DNA from: Gemmatimonadota bacterium | Lineage (GTDB): Bacteria; Gemmatimonadota; Gemmatimonadetes; Gemmatimonadales; Gemmatimonadaceae | Length of the DNA stretch: 64,000 bases | NCBI GenBank assembly: GCA_016191225.1 | Contig: JACPPC010000012.1 | Coordinates: 1-64,000, forward strand | Direction: 5' to 3' | Shown: positions 8,129-15,991 of the stretch, one piece after another | Numbering within the stretch: the stretch's first letter is position 1 | Layout: every line of letters begins with the position of its first letter | Program-made: the position numbers and the translations under genes | Notes under the pieces: model-generated | What the model was told of the DNA's origin: nothing | The model's database searches: none | Seen by the model: the letters and a program-made list of their open reading frames with translations, nothing else

Positions 8129-9279
8129 AGTCCAGGGCCGCCACCCCATACGTTCCCCCCTACGGCGCCTGGGAGCGCCGCCCCCCCGCCGACCTCGGCG
8201 TCGATGCCGCCAGGCTCGACTCCGCTGTCGCCTTCGCGATCGCCGCCGAGTCCAAGGCTCCTCGCGACCAGGGCCTCTCCAACGCCATCAGCTTCGCGCG
8301 CGAGCCCTACGGCGAGCCTGCCGGCCCCTTCGCCCCGCGCGGCAATCCCAGCGGCGTCATCGTCCGCCGCGGCCACGTCATCGCCACCTGGGGCGACCCC
8401 ACCGCCGTCGAGATGACCCACTCGGTGACCAAGAGCTTCCTTTCCGTCGTCACCGGCATCGCCGTCGACCGCAAGCTCATCCGCTCGGTGAACGACACCG
8501 TGCGCGGCTACGTGGGCCCGATGCTCGCCTTCGCGGGGCCCGGTCCGGCCGGTGCGTCCTTTCTGCTCGACCCCTTCGGCTCGCCGCACAATCGCACCAT
8601 CACCTGGGACCACCTGCTGCGGCAGACCAGCGACTGGGAGGGCACCCTCTGGGGCAAGCCCGACTGGGCCGACCGCCCCGAGGGCACGGCCGACACATGG
8701 CGCACGCGTGAGCGCCGCGCGCCCGGCTCGTCGTGGAAGTACAACGACGTCCGCGTCAACGCGCTGGCCCTCGCGTCGCTCGCCGCCTGGCGGCAGCCCC
8801 TCCCCGAAGTGCTGCGCGACAACGTCATGGACCCGATCGGCGCCTCGCGCACCTGGCGCTGGTACGGCTACGACGCGAGCTGGGTCGTGCTCGACGGGCG
8901 CGCCGTGCAGAGCGTCTCCGGCGGCGGCCACTGGGGCGGCGGGATGTTCATCAGCGCCTTTGACATGGCGCGCTTCGGCCTCCTCACCCTCCGCCGCGGC
9001 AAGTGGGGCGACAGGCAGCTCGTCAGCGAGGCCTGGGTCTCCTACGCCCTCACGCCGACCCCGGCCAACGCCGGCTACGGCACGATGAACTGGTTCCTCA
9101 ACGGCGACGGCAAGCTCCTGCCGAGCGCCCCGCGCACCGCCTTCGTGCATCTCGGCAACGGCACCAACGCGATCTACGTCGATCCCGAGCACGACCTCGT
9201 GGCCGTGGTGCGCTGGATCGAGAGGAGCCAGATGGACGGCTTCGTGAAGCGGCTGCTCGAGGCCGCGCCGGGGCGATGA
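8026..9279 (+). CDS. exported serine hydrolase, beta-lactamase/PBP-like family
   Basis: The protein has 417 residues from the ATG after the first repeat copy. The N-terminus (RPVILSAAKDLLFAVVVLFA) works as a hydrophobic signal although two thirds of it is encoded by dispersed repeats. The class C beta-lactamase-like fold shows the nucleophile motif S-x-x-K as HSVTKSF, and Y-x-N as KYNDV. The third motif is probably the GTNAIYVD region, with a GG-rich HWGGGMF loop. Members are D-Ala-D-Ala carboxypeptidases, esterases or peptidases of the periplasm; the substrate is unknown. The gene lies downstream of nth and overlaps by four bases (ATGA) with a possible early start of the next gene. Start choice is moderate because repeats obscure it. 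Confidence 0.82.
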   Translation: MDARTVRWRPVILSAAKDLLFAVVVLFAANDLHSQSRAATPYVPPYGAWERRPPADLGVDAARLDSAVAFAIAAESKAPRDQGLSNAISFAREPYGEPAGPFAPRGNPSGVIVRRGHVIATWGDPTAVEMTHSVTKSFLSVVTGIAVDRKLIRSVNDTVRGYVGPMLAFAGPGPAGASFLLDPFGSPHNRTITWDHLLRQTSDWEGTLWGKPDWADRPEGTADTWRTRERRAPGSSWKYNDVRVNALALASLAAWRQPLPEVLRDNVMDPIGASRTWRWYGYDASWVVLDGRAVQSVSGGGHWGGGMFISAFDMARFGLLTLRRGKWGDRQLVSEAWVSYALTPTPANAGYGTMNWFLNGDGKLLPSAPRTAFVHLGNGTNAIYVDPEHDLVAVVRWIERSQMDGFVKRLLEAAPGR

Positions 9280-9289
9280 CTCGACCAAC

Positions 9290-9358
9290 CGTCATCCTGG
9301 GCGCAGCGAAGAATCCGCTTTTTCCCGTCACCCTCGGCGAAGCGAAGAATCCGCGTTT
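9290..9358 (+). repeat. two tandem copies of the dispersed repeat
   Basis: The units read GTCATCCTGGGCGCAGCGAA and GTCACCCTCGGCGAAGCGAA, each followed by GAATCCGC. They fill the gap between the serine hydrolase and the TonB-domain lipoprotein, and stop two bases before the chosen start of the latter. Confidence 0.75.
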
Positions 9359-9359
9359 C

Positions 9360-9794
9360 ATGCGCCCTCTCTCCCTTGCGAGCGCCCTCTTCCTCGCCGC
9401 CTGCGCCTCCACCCCGGAGCCCGCCCCCGCGCCGGCCCCCGCCGCCGCCGTCACCGACGGCTGCCCCACGACCGTCGCCAACTTCCTCGCCCTCCCCGAC
9501 TCGACGCCCGTCACCAAGGTCGCCGAGCCGATCAAGATGGAGCCCAGGCCACTCCGCCCGCCTTACCCGCGCAACCTCTTCGGCAGGAACGGCAAGGCCT
9601 CCGTCGAGGTCACCGTCTTCGTCGACACCCTCGGCAAGCCCGACATGTCCACCTTCAAGGTCATCGAGTCCACGCACCCGTGGCTCGCGCAGAACCTCAA
9701 GTCGTCGATCGCCAAGTGGAGGTTCAGGCCCGCCGAGGTGAACGGCTGCAAGGTCCCCCGCACCTACAAGTTCGGCGCTACCGTCGCCGGCTGA
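9360..9794 (+). CDS. lipoprotein with TonB-like C-terminal domain
   Basis: The protein has 144 residues. The N-terminus MRPLSLASALFLAACAS has a lipobox (LAAC), followed by a Pro/Ala linker (EPAPAPAPAAA). The rest resembles the TonB C-terminal fold: PPYPRNLFGRNGKASVEVTV, a VDTLGKPDMSTFKVIEST strand, then LKSSIAKWRFRPAEVNG. TonB domains contact outer-membrane transporters; stand-alone lipoprotein versions are common in Gemmatimonadota and may act in the envelope without ExbBD. An upstream ATG (9276, ATGA overlap with the hydrolase) would add 28 residues encoded by repeats and bury the signal, so it was not used. A hairpin follows the stop. Confidence 0.8.
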   Translation: MRPLSLASALFLAACASTPEPAPAPAPAAAVTDGCPTTVANFLALPDSTPVTKVAEPIKMEPRPLRPPYPRNLFGRNGKASVEVTVFVDTLGKPDMSTFKVIESTHPWLAQNLKSSIAKWRFRPAEVNGCKVPRTYKFGATVAG

Positions 9795-9807
9795 CGCACT
9801 CCCGCTC

Positions 9808-9829
9808 CGCGAGCGATCCGCCGCTCGCG
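9808..9829 (+). terminator. hairpin after the TonB-domain gene
   Basis: CGCGAGCG and CGCTCGCG form a perfect 8-bp stem around a 6-base loop, 13 bases after the stop codon. There is no T tract, so it may be an mRNA end or stability element rather than a strict intrinsic terminator. Confidence 0.45.
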
Positions 9830-9849
9830 CCAATCCCAATCGACCCATC

Positions 9850-11973
9850 ATGACGCGCGCCGTCCTTCGTTCGCTTGCCGCCGTTGCCGTGCTCGCCTCC
9901 ACTGCCGCCGCCCAGGCCACCCCCGGCTACGCGTCGGCCAACGCTGGCGCCGAGCGCAGCGCCGAGGCCGACGTCATCCGGCGCCCCGACCGCGCCCGGG
10001 CTCGCCTGCTCGCGCGCGACCTGTCGCGGGAAGTCCACGTCGCGGGCACCGCCGCCCAGGCCCGCACCCGCGACTACGTGATCGCGCGCATGAAGGAGTG
10101 GGGCCTCGAGACCGAGGTGCGCGAGTACGAGATCTGGATGCCGCACCCGACCGCGGCGAAGGTGTGGCGCGTCTCGCCGGGGATGAAGGAGCTTCCCCTC
10201 GCCGAGCCCGTGCTCGCCGCCGACCCCACCAGCAAGCTGCCGCAGTATCCCACGGTGAACGGCTACTCCGGCGCCGGCGACGCCACCGGCGACGTCGTCT
10301 ACGTCAACTACGGCCTGATCGAGGACTATGCCCAGCTCGACTCGCTCGGCGTGAGCGTGAAGGGCAAGGTCGCCGTCGCCCGCTACGGCCGCTCGTTCCG
10401 CGGCATCAAGGCCCGCGAGGCCGAGAAGCGCGGCGCGGTGGCGCTCATCATCTACAGCGATCCCGCCGACGACGGGTTCACTCGCGGCGACATTTACCCC
10501 GACGGCATGTGGCGCCCGCCCTACGGCGTGCAGCGCGGCAGCGTGATGAACGGCGCCGGCGACCCCACCACGCCCGGCTACCCCAGCACCCCCGGCGCAG
10601 CGCGACTCGCGCTCGACAAGATCGACGTCCCGCACATTCCCGTGATCCCGATGGGCTACGGCAATGCCGCCGAACTCCTGCGCGGCCTCAAGGGCAAGTC
10701 ACTCCCCGCGCAGGGCTGGCAGGGGGGCCTCGACTTCCGCTATCACGTCGGCCCCGGTCCGGTGAAGGCCCGCGTCATGGTGCAGGATGACCGCGCCAAG
10801 GGTGCCTACAAGAAGATCTGGAACACCTACGGGATCGTGCGCGGCAGCGAGTTCCCCGACGAGATCGTGTTGATCGGCGGCCACCGCGACGCCTGGGACG
10901 CCGGCACGCAGGACAACGTCAGCGGCACCACCGGCGTGCTCGAGGCCGCGCGCGCCGTCGCCGAGGCCGTGAAGGCGGGCCACCGCCCCAGGCGCACCCT
11001 CGTCTTCGCCACCTGGGACGCCGAGGAGTGGGGCCTGATCGGTTCCACCGAGTACGTCGAGGACGATTCGCTGCGCCTGCTGCGCGGCGGCGTGGCCTAC
11101 TTCAACCTCGACGTCGCCGCGAGCGGCCCCTTCTTTGGCGGCGGCGGCTCCCCCTCGCTGCGCGGCACCCTGCGCGACGTCGTCAAGCAGGTTCCCGACC
11201 CCGACGGCTCGGGCTCCGTGTACGCCAGCTGGCGCAAGCGCGCCGGTGCCCTCGCCGACAGTGCCGAGCCCGGCATGGGCGACCCCGGCGGCGGCTCCGA
11301 CTTCGCCGGCTTCTACAACCACCTCGGCATCCCGATCTCCGACTGGGGCTTCGGCGGCACCGGCGGCGGCATCTATCACTCCGCGTACGACACCTATCGC
11401 TGGATGACGATGTTCGGCGACACCACGTACGCCTACCACGCGGCGGCGGCGAGCATCGGCGCGGCGATGATGCTGCGCTTCGGCAACGCCGACCTGCTGC
11501 CGTATGACTACGTGGAGTTCGCCCGCACCATGCGCCGCTACTACGAGCCGATCAATCGCGGCTTCGCGGCGAAGAAGTGGTCCGGCAACAGCCTGCCCAC
11601 GACGGCGCTGGCCGCGGCCGTGGATCGCTTCGAGTCCGCCGCCGCGGCCTGGAACGCCGCCCGCGACGCCGCCCTCGCCGGGGGCGGCGCGCCGTCGCGC
11701 GAGGTCCGTGCCACCGCCAACGCCGCCCTCCGCAGCGTCGAGAAGGCCCTCACCCGCCCGCAGGGGCTCGTCGGCCGGCCCTGGTACCGCAACCTCATCT
11801 ACGTCGCCGACATCGACAACGGCTACGCCAACATGGTCTTCCCGAGCGTGAACGAGGCCGTGCGCAGGGGCGACGAGGCGCTGGCGCGGGCCGAGCTCGA
11901 CGACCTGTCGCGGCGATTCGACGAGGCAAGCACGCGGCTCGCGGCCGCGAGGGCGGCGATCATCGCGCGGTAG
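9850..11973 (+). CDS. exported glutamate carboxypeptidase II-like peptidase (M28B)
   Basis: The protein has 707 residues with a signal peptide (LAAVAVLASTAAAQA). The domain order is that of PSMA/transferrin-receptor-like peptidases: a PA-like domain inserted at about residues 120-300 (GDVVYVNYG, KGKVAVARYG, GAVALIIYSDPADDG), an M28 domain at about 330-560, and a C-terminal helical dimerisation domain. Zinc ligands are H345 and D347 of GGHRDAWD, D355 of TQDNVSG, EE of TWDAEEWGL, D of FNLDVAASG, and H of IYHSAYDT. Such enzymes cleave C-terminal Glu or Asp from peptides or folylpolyglutamate. The 3' end overlaps the convergent E-set protein gene by 14 bases. Confidence 0.92.
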   Translation: MTRAVLRSLAAVAVLASTAAAQATPGYASANAGAERSAEADVIRRPDRARARLLARDLSREVHVAGTAAQARTRDYVIARMKEWGLETEVREYEIWMPHPTAAKVWRVSPGMKELPLAEPVLAADPTSKLPQYPTVNGYSGAGDATGDVVYVNYGLIEDYAQLDSLGVSVKGKVAVARYGRSFRGIKAREAEKRGAVALIIYSDPADDGFTRGDIYPDGMWRPPYGVQRGSVMNGAGDPTTPGYPSTPGAARLALDKIDVPHIPVIPMGYGNAAELLRGLKGKSLPAQGWQGGLDFRYHVGPGPVKARVMVQDDRAKGAYKKIWNTYGIVRGSEFPDEIVLIGGHRDAWDAGTQDNVSGTTGVLEAARAVAEAVKAGHRPRRTLVFATWDAEEWGLIGSTEYVEDDSLRLLRGGVAYFNLDVAASGPFFGGGGSPSLRGTLRDVVKQVPDPDGSGSVYASWRKRAGALADSAEPGMGDPGGGSDFAGFYNHLGIPISDWGFGGTGGGIYHSAYDTYRWMTMFGDTTYAYHAAAASIGAAMMLRFGNADLLPYDYVEFARTMRRYYEPINRGFAAKKWSGNSLPTTALAAAVDRFESAAAAWNAARDAALAGGGAPSREVRATANAALRSVEKALTRPQGLVGRPWYRNLIYVADIDNGYANMVFPSVNEAVRRGDEALARAELDDLSRRFDEASTRLAAARAAIIAR

Positions 11974-13264
11974 GCGCCTTCGGCGCCACCACCACGCTCA
12001 CGTCGCCGCCAAAGCCGTCGTCCGCCAGCGGCGCTCCCCGCAGCGGCCGCCACGGACGCTCGTCCACGCTCACGACCAGGTGCTGCACGCCGCGCCGCAC
12101 CGGCACGCGCAGCTCCCATGCTACCGTCGCCGCGCGCGACATCGTGAGCGCCCGCCACCGGGTCATGTCGCCGCGCACCGCCACCGTGCGGGCGGCCCGC
12201 ACCGCCACGCGCAGCAGCATCGTGCCGTCGCCCGGCCCGTCGTCGATCGTGGCCGACTCCGACGCCTCGGCGCTCCCCGTCCCCGGCGCGGGGTCGGGGC
12301 CCACCGACGGGCGCACGCTTCCCCCCAGCACGTCGAGCCGCACGCCCAATGAGGGCATCCGCCGCGCTGGCACCTGGCGCACCACGTCGGCCGGCAGGTC
12401 GGCGAGCTGCGCCACCAGGTTCGTGCGCGCCGTGAGCGGAACGCTCGCGCTCGCCGCGATCCACATCGGCGGCCCCGCGAGGGTGCTGCGGTTCGCGAGC
12501 CGGCTCCCCCCGCGCAGCCCGAACTGGAAGCTCCCCGCGCGGTACATGCCCCCGAGTTCGACGTCGGTCGCCCGCTCCTGCCCCAGGCAGACCGTCGCCA
12601 CCCGCGTTGCCGCCAGCATCTGCGCCCGGCAAGTCTTCGGATCCACGCCCGTCGAGTCGCCATCGATGTGCACCGGCTGCACCAGCCCGCGGTAGCGCAC
12701 CGCCGTGTACAGGTGCACCTGGCCCACGACCCCGTTCGCACCCACGGTGAAGTCCATCCCCGACGGCGCCGCCGCCTCGCTCCACGGCTGCAGCCACCCG
12801 GCGCTCGCGCTCACCCCGACGCGCCCCACGTCCATCGCGTACGTTGCGCGCACGCCGAGCAGCGACCGCTCCGACACCGGGTCAAAGGCGTCGCGCTCGA
12901 TCCCGCCCCGCAGCTCGATCCCCGAACGCCGGCCGAGCGTGAACGGCACGCTCAGCGATGCGTTGAGCCCGCGCACCGGGTCGGAACCCCCCGTGGCCAG
13001 CAGGTTCGCCGCGAACTCGCCACGCACGCCGCGCCAGAGCGCGACCATTCGCCCCGACAACACCGGCCCGAAAGTCGACGTGTCGCGCCGGGCCCAGTCG
13101 CGGTAGCCGGCCTCCACGCTCGTCGCCACCTGCGCTCCCGCCCGCGGCGCGACCAGCGGCAGCGCCACCGCGAGCGCGAGGACGCTTCGTGCGACCCCGG
13201 CCGCGATCCGGCGCGCAAACCGCGGCGCCGGTGGCAGGGAGGCATCCCTCGAACGGTGCATCAT
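11960..13264 (-). CDS. envelope protein with barrel-like region and C-terminal glycogen-binding-like E-set
   Basis: The protein has 434 residues. A signal peptide (LALAVALPLVAPRAGAQ) precedes about 270 residues of alternating hydrophobic strands with many Arg, Gly and Thr, as in outer-membrane barrels (TSVEAGYRDWARRDTSTFGP, LGVRATYAMDV). After a Pro/Ser-rich linker (about 325-345), the last 90 residues resemble the AMPK/CBM48 early-set fold: RTVAVRGDMTRWRALTM, a repeat of the V-x-G-D-F/M-x-x-W pattern, then RRGVQHLVVSVDERPW. It is the last gene of the sigma/E-set operon and starts by ATGA overlap with the gene before it. The glucan-binding role is known of the domain family; that this copy binds glucan is inference. 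The barrel call is weak. Confidence 0.65.
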   Translation of the reverse strand: MMHRSRDASLPPAPRFARRIAAGVARSVLALAVALPLVAPRAGAQVATSVEAGYRDWARRDTSTFGPVLSGRMVALWRGVRGEFAANLLATGGSDPVRGLNASLSVPFTLGRRSGIELRGGIERDAFDPVSERSLLGVRATYAMDVGRVGVSASAGWLQPWSEAAAPSGMDFTVGANGVVGQVHLYTAVRYRGLVQPVHIDGDSTGVDPKTCRAQMLAATRVATVCLGQERATDVELGGMYRAGSFQFGLRGGSRLANRSTLAGPPMWIAASASVPLTARTNLVAQLADLPADVVRQVPARRMPSLGVRLDVLGGSVRPSVGPDPAPGTGSAEASESATIDDGPGDGTMLLRVAVRAARTVAVRGDMTRWRALTMSRAATVAWELRVPVRRGVQHLVVSVDERPWRPLRGAPLADDGFGGDVSVVVAPKAPTAR

Positions 13265-13971
13265 GGCTCCACCTCCGGCGGAACCGGATTTGGCGGACCC
13301 GTCGGAACGGCGGCGGGCACGGCGCGCGGCCCGGGCTCGCTGTTCACCTGCTTCAGTCTCGCGGTCAGGGCCGTCGCGGCGGCCACTCCGGTCGAGATGT
13401 CGCGTGCCACGCGCGCGCGCAGGTCGCTGAACTTCTCGTCGGTGGCCCCGGTGCCGAGCAACTCGGCGATCGCGTCGAGCCCCGGCCCCTTCGGCACGCC
13501 GCGCCGCACGAAGTCGCCGAGCACCACCAGCGCGGTGGCAAGCGATCGCGTGCCGGCCGACGTGCGCAGGCGCCGCAGCTCGCCCGCGCTCACCCCCGCC
13601 TGCAACGCGCCGCCCCCCGCCACGAGCTCGGCGTCGCTCGCCGCGGCACCGAGCGCGCCACGCGCCTGCGACAGCGCGCCGGACAGTTCGCGCACCGCCC
13701 GCACGATCTGCTCGTCCTCGGCGCCCTTGCTCACCCCCTCCGCGATCTTGGCCTGCAGCGTGGCGAGGGGAAGCCGCGCGGTGCGCGCCGAGTCGAGCAG
13801 CGCCCCGAGCGCCTGCCGCGTGGCGGCGGCCAGGCCGGCGAGCGGGTCACCCGCCGCTTCCTGCGCGCGGGCAGCGCGCGGCGTCCACGCGAGCGCGCCG
13901 GCCGCCACCCACGCGAGCAGCAGCGCCGCGCGCACGCGCACCAGCACCGGCCGCCGGCGGTCGCGCCTCAC
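13261..13971 (-). CDS. small exported alpha-helical protein of the sigma/E-set operon
   Basis: The protein has 236 residues and no recognised family. The GTG start overlaps the preceding stop (GTGA), and a signal sequence follows (VRAALLLAWVAAGALAWTPRAARAQ). The mature part is helical, rich in Ala, Leu and Arg, with heptad-like stretches (LAGLAAATRQALGALLDSAR, LQAKIAEGVSKGAEDEQIVR), and ends in a Pro-rich tail (VPAAVPTGPPNPVPPEVEP). It lies between the one-TM E-set protein and the envelope E-set protein, with overlaps at both ends, so strict co-translation is likely. A structural or bridging role in the envelope is possible, but no function can be assigned. Confidence 0.8.
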   Translation of the reverse strand: MRRDRRRPVLVRVRAALLLAWVAAGALAWTPRAARAQEAAGDPLAGLAAATRQALGALLDSARTARLPLATLQAKIAEGVSKGAEDEQIVRAVRELSGALSQARGALGAAASDAELVAGGGALQAGVSAGELRRLRTSAGTRSLATALVVLGDFVRRGVPKGPGLDAIAELLGTGATDEKFSDLRARVARDISTGVAAATALTARLKQVNSEPGPRAVPAAVPTGPPNPVPPEVEP

Positions 13972-14552
13972 GTGGCGCGATCCTGGCCGAGCAACAGCAC
14001 CGAGCTCGGGCGGCCAAAGCCGTCGTCGGGCGCGAGCGCGGCGTCGGGGTCCACGAGCCATCGCGTGCCGTCGGCCACGAAGGCGTACGTGTAGCGCCCC
14101 GGCGGCAGCTGCACCGTGAGGGTCCAGGTGCGGCCGTCGGCGCCGCGTTCCAGCGCCATCGTGCGACGGTCCCACCGGTTGAAGTCGCCCACCAGCGCGA
14201 CTTCGTGGGCACCCGGCGCCGTGATCGTGAACCGCACCGGCCGCGGCGCGTTCGCGTCCGTGGCGGCCGCGCCGGGCACGGCGGGCGCATCGAGCCGCAC
14301 AGGGGTCGCGGCCCGACGGGGAACGAGCACCACCGCCACCAGCGCGGCGGCGGCGATCGTCGCCAGGCCCGCGGGGTGGCGCCACCAGCTCGTGCGTGGT
14401 GGCGCGGCGGGGGGCGCCGCGGCGGCCGCGCGCACCCCCGCCATCACCCGCGCCACCGCCACCGCGTCAGGGGCCGGCAGCTCGCGCATGGCGTCGACTG
14501 CCGGGCGCAGCGCGCTGGGCAGCGGCTCGTCCCGGTCCTGTGTCTCAGCCAC
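13968..14552 (-). CDS. one-TM protein with extracytoplasmic CBM48/AMPK-type E-set, probable sigma partner
   Basis: The protein has 194 residues. The N-terminal 60 residues are probably cytoplasmic. One TM segment (AGLATIAAAALVAVVLVP, about 75-92) is followed by a linker. The C-terminal 85 residues match the glycogen-binding early-set: PVRFTITAPGAHEVALVGDF, NRWDRRTMAL, LTVQLPPGRYTYAFVADG, WLVDPDAALAPDDGFG. A GTG start preceded by AAGGAGG overlaps the stop that the sigma gene would have in its proper frame. This is the usual anti-sigma position and topology, but no zinc-binding anti-sigma motif is visible. The sensing domain suggests control by an alpha-glucan or similar ligand (inference). In this sequence a frameshift fuses it in frame to the sigma factor. 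Confidence 0.75.
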   Translation of the reverse strand: MAETQDRDEPLPSALRPAVDAMRELPAPDAVAVARVMAGVRAAAAAPPAAPPRTSWWRHPAGLATIAAAALVAVVLVPRRAATPVRLDAPAVPGAAATDANAPRPVRFTITAPGAHEVALVGDFNRWDRRTMALERGADGRTWTLTVQLPPGRYTYAFVADGTRWLVDPDAALAPDDGFGRPSSVLLLGQDRAT

Positions 14553-15104
14553 GGCGCACCTCCTTGAGCAGTTCCTGCAAGGCGTCGCAGGCCCGCTTGA
14601 CCGCATCTTGAGCGCCGACGGTGCCGCCCCGGTCATGGCCTGCATCTCCTCATAGCTGAGATCCTCCACGTGCCTGAGCACGAACGCCTCCCGCAACAGG
14701 GGCGCCAGTCGTGCCAGCGCCCGGTCGATCTCCTCCCGCCAGGCCGCGTCGGCCGTCGCGTGCTCCTCTTCCCCCGCCGCCGCCACCGCCTCCGCATCGA
14801 GCACCAGCACCCTTCCCCGCCGCCGCTGGCGCGCCGCCGCCGCGCGGCACTCGTTCACCGCGATCGCGAACATCCAGGCGCCGAACCGGTCGTCCTCATG
14901 GTAGCGATCCAGTGCCCCGTACGCACGAATGAACGCTTCCTGCACCGCATCGTCGGCGTCGGTGGGGTCGCCGAGGATGCGACGCGCATACCGCAGGAGC
15001 CGCGGCTGGTGCCGCGCCACGAGCACGCCAAAGGCCTCGACGTCTCCGGCCCGCACGCGCGCCACGATCGCGGCGTCCTCCGGCACGTCCGTCATGTGGT
15101 CCAT
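14545..15104 (-). pseudogene. ECF sigma factor with a single-base frameshift near its 3' end
   Basis: Region 2 (VEAFGVLVARHQPRLLRYAR, DADDAVQEAFIRAYGALDRY, FGAWMFAIAVNECR) and region 4 (LREAFVLRHVEDLSYEEMQA) are well preserved. After SALKMR the frame switches. Restoring one base at about 14600-14603 gives VKRACDALQELLKEVRRG and a stop overlapping the next GTG start. Without it, the frame runs on through the downstream gene as a 434-residue fusion lacking the end of the DNA-recognition helix. ECF sigmas direct RNA polymerase to stress promoters. The gene diverges from the DUF4397 lipoprotein, and the two share a GATGTGACC motif. A sequencing deletion is as likely as a real mutation; if so, this is an intact gene of about 186 codons. 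Confidence 0.8.
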
Positions 15105-15130
15105 GGGGGCAAGTCGCGGCGTCGCCAACT

Positions 15131-15199
15131 GGTCACATCCTCGCTCCGGTTCCGCGGCCCCCGGCGCCGCTCGATCGCCCGCGGGGCACCGATGTGACC
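15131..15199. promoter_or_regulatory. divergent copies of GATGTGACC between the sigma gene and the DUF4397 gene
   Basis: GATGTGACC occurs on the minus strand at 15139-15131 (27 bases before the sigma ATG) and on the plus strand at 15191-15199 (about 105 bases before the DUF4397 start). Together they form a perfect 9-bp inverted repeat with 51 bases between. Each copy points towards one gene, as expected for a shared promoter element or operator half-sites. No function is proven. Confidence 0.4.
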
Positions 15200-15304
15200 C
15201 CGCATGACTTCCCCGCTTGTACTCGGCATGGGTCACCGCGCGGGCCTCCAGTCCGGCCCGCCTCGATCCCACCCATCACGCAGCCTTCACACCGCGAGGA
15301 CCCT

Positions 15305-15991
15305 GTGATACGTGCCGCGAAGGTCCCGGTCTTGTTCGTTCTTGTCGCCGCTGCCGCCTGCGCCGGAGGGGACACGACCGCGACGACCGGTCCCGGTGCC
15401 CTCCTCGCCAACGCCGGCGTGAGCGTGATCAACACCAGCGGCACGCCAATCGACGTGCGCATCGACGGCACCCTTGCCGCGCAGGGGGTCGGGCGCGCGC
15501 AGGTCGCGAGCAACCTCCTCATGACCCATGGGGCGCGCAGCATCCAGGTCTCGAGCACCACGGGCGGCGGCCAGGCCACCCTCGCCCTCAGCCTTCCCGC
15601 CGGGGCCCGCCGCATCCTGATGGTCACGGGCACCTCCGCGTCGCTCGCGGCGAGCACCCTGCCCGACACCGGCGGCCAGCCGGTCGCGGGCTTCAGCAAG
15701 CTCCGCGTCATTCACCTGGCCACCTCCGCCCCCGACATCGACATCTGGCGCACGCAGCCCGACTTCGGCACGCGCATCCGGATCATGTTCCCCTTCCCGC
15801 TCGGCGCGAACTCGTACTACATGCAGTCCACGCCCGGTGCGTGGAGCGTGTTCGTGACGCCTACGAGCGACGCCAACACGACTCTCGCCCAGCTGACGGG
15901 GGTCGCGATCGCCGGTGGCGAGGTGCGCACCCTCGTGCTCATCGACGACGTGCCGACGGGGCTCAAGCTGGTGCCGGTGACCGATAACTAG
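15305..15991 (+). CDS. DUF4397 lipoprotein
   Basis: The protein has 228 residues from a GTG start preceded by GAGGA four bases upstream. The signal peptide ends in AAAAC (lipobox-like VAAAAC), so the mature protein begins at Cys and is probably membrane-anchored. The body has the two beta-rich halves typical of DUF4397: NAGVSVINTSGTPIDVRIDG with ARRILMVTG, then LRVIHLATSAPDIDIWRT with GEVRTLVLIDD, ending GLKLVPVTDN. The molecular role of this family is unknown. It diverges from the sigma/E-set operon and shares a motif with its promoter region, so it may belong to that regulon. Its end overlaps the convergent propeller gene by four bases. Confidence 0.85.
   Translation: MIRAAKVPVLFVLVAAAACAGGDTTATTGPGALLANAGVSVINTSGTPIDVRIDGTLAAQGVGRAQVASNLLMTHGARSIQVSSTTGGGQATLALSLPAGARRILMVTGTSASLAASTLPDTGGQPVAGFSKLRVIHLATSAPDIDIWRTQPDFGTRIRIMFPFPLGANSYYMQSTPGAWSVFVTPTSDANTTLAQLTGVAIAGGEVRTLVLIDDVPTGLKLVPVTDN

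Noticed and set aside
9276-9359. Upstream ATG for the TonB-domain lipoprotein
   Set aside because: It would place 28 repeat-coded residues before a perfect lipobox signal peptide.
13968-15272. Single 434-codon gene encoding a sigma factor fused to an E-set domain
   Set aside because: The sigma C-terminus and a stop overlapping a GTG start with AAGGAGG appear when one base is restored, so two genes with a frameshift explain the sequence better.
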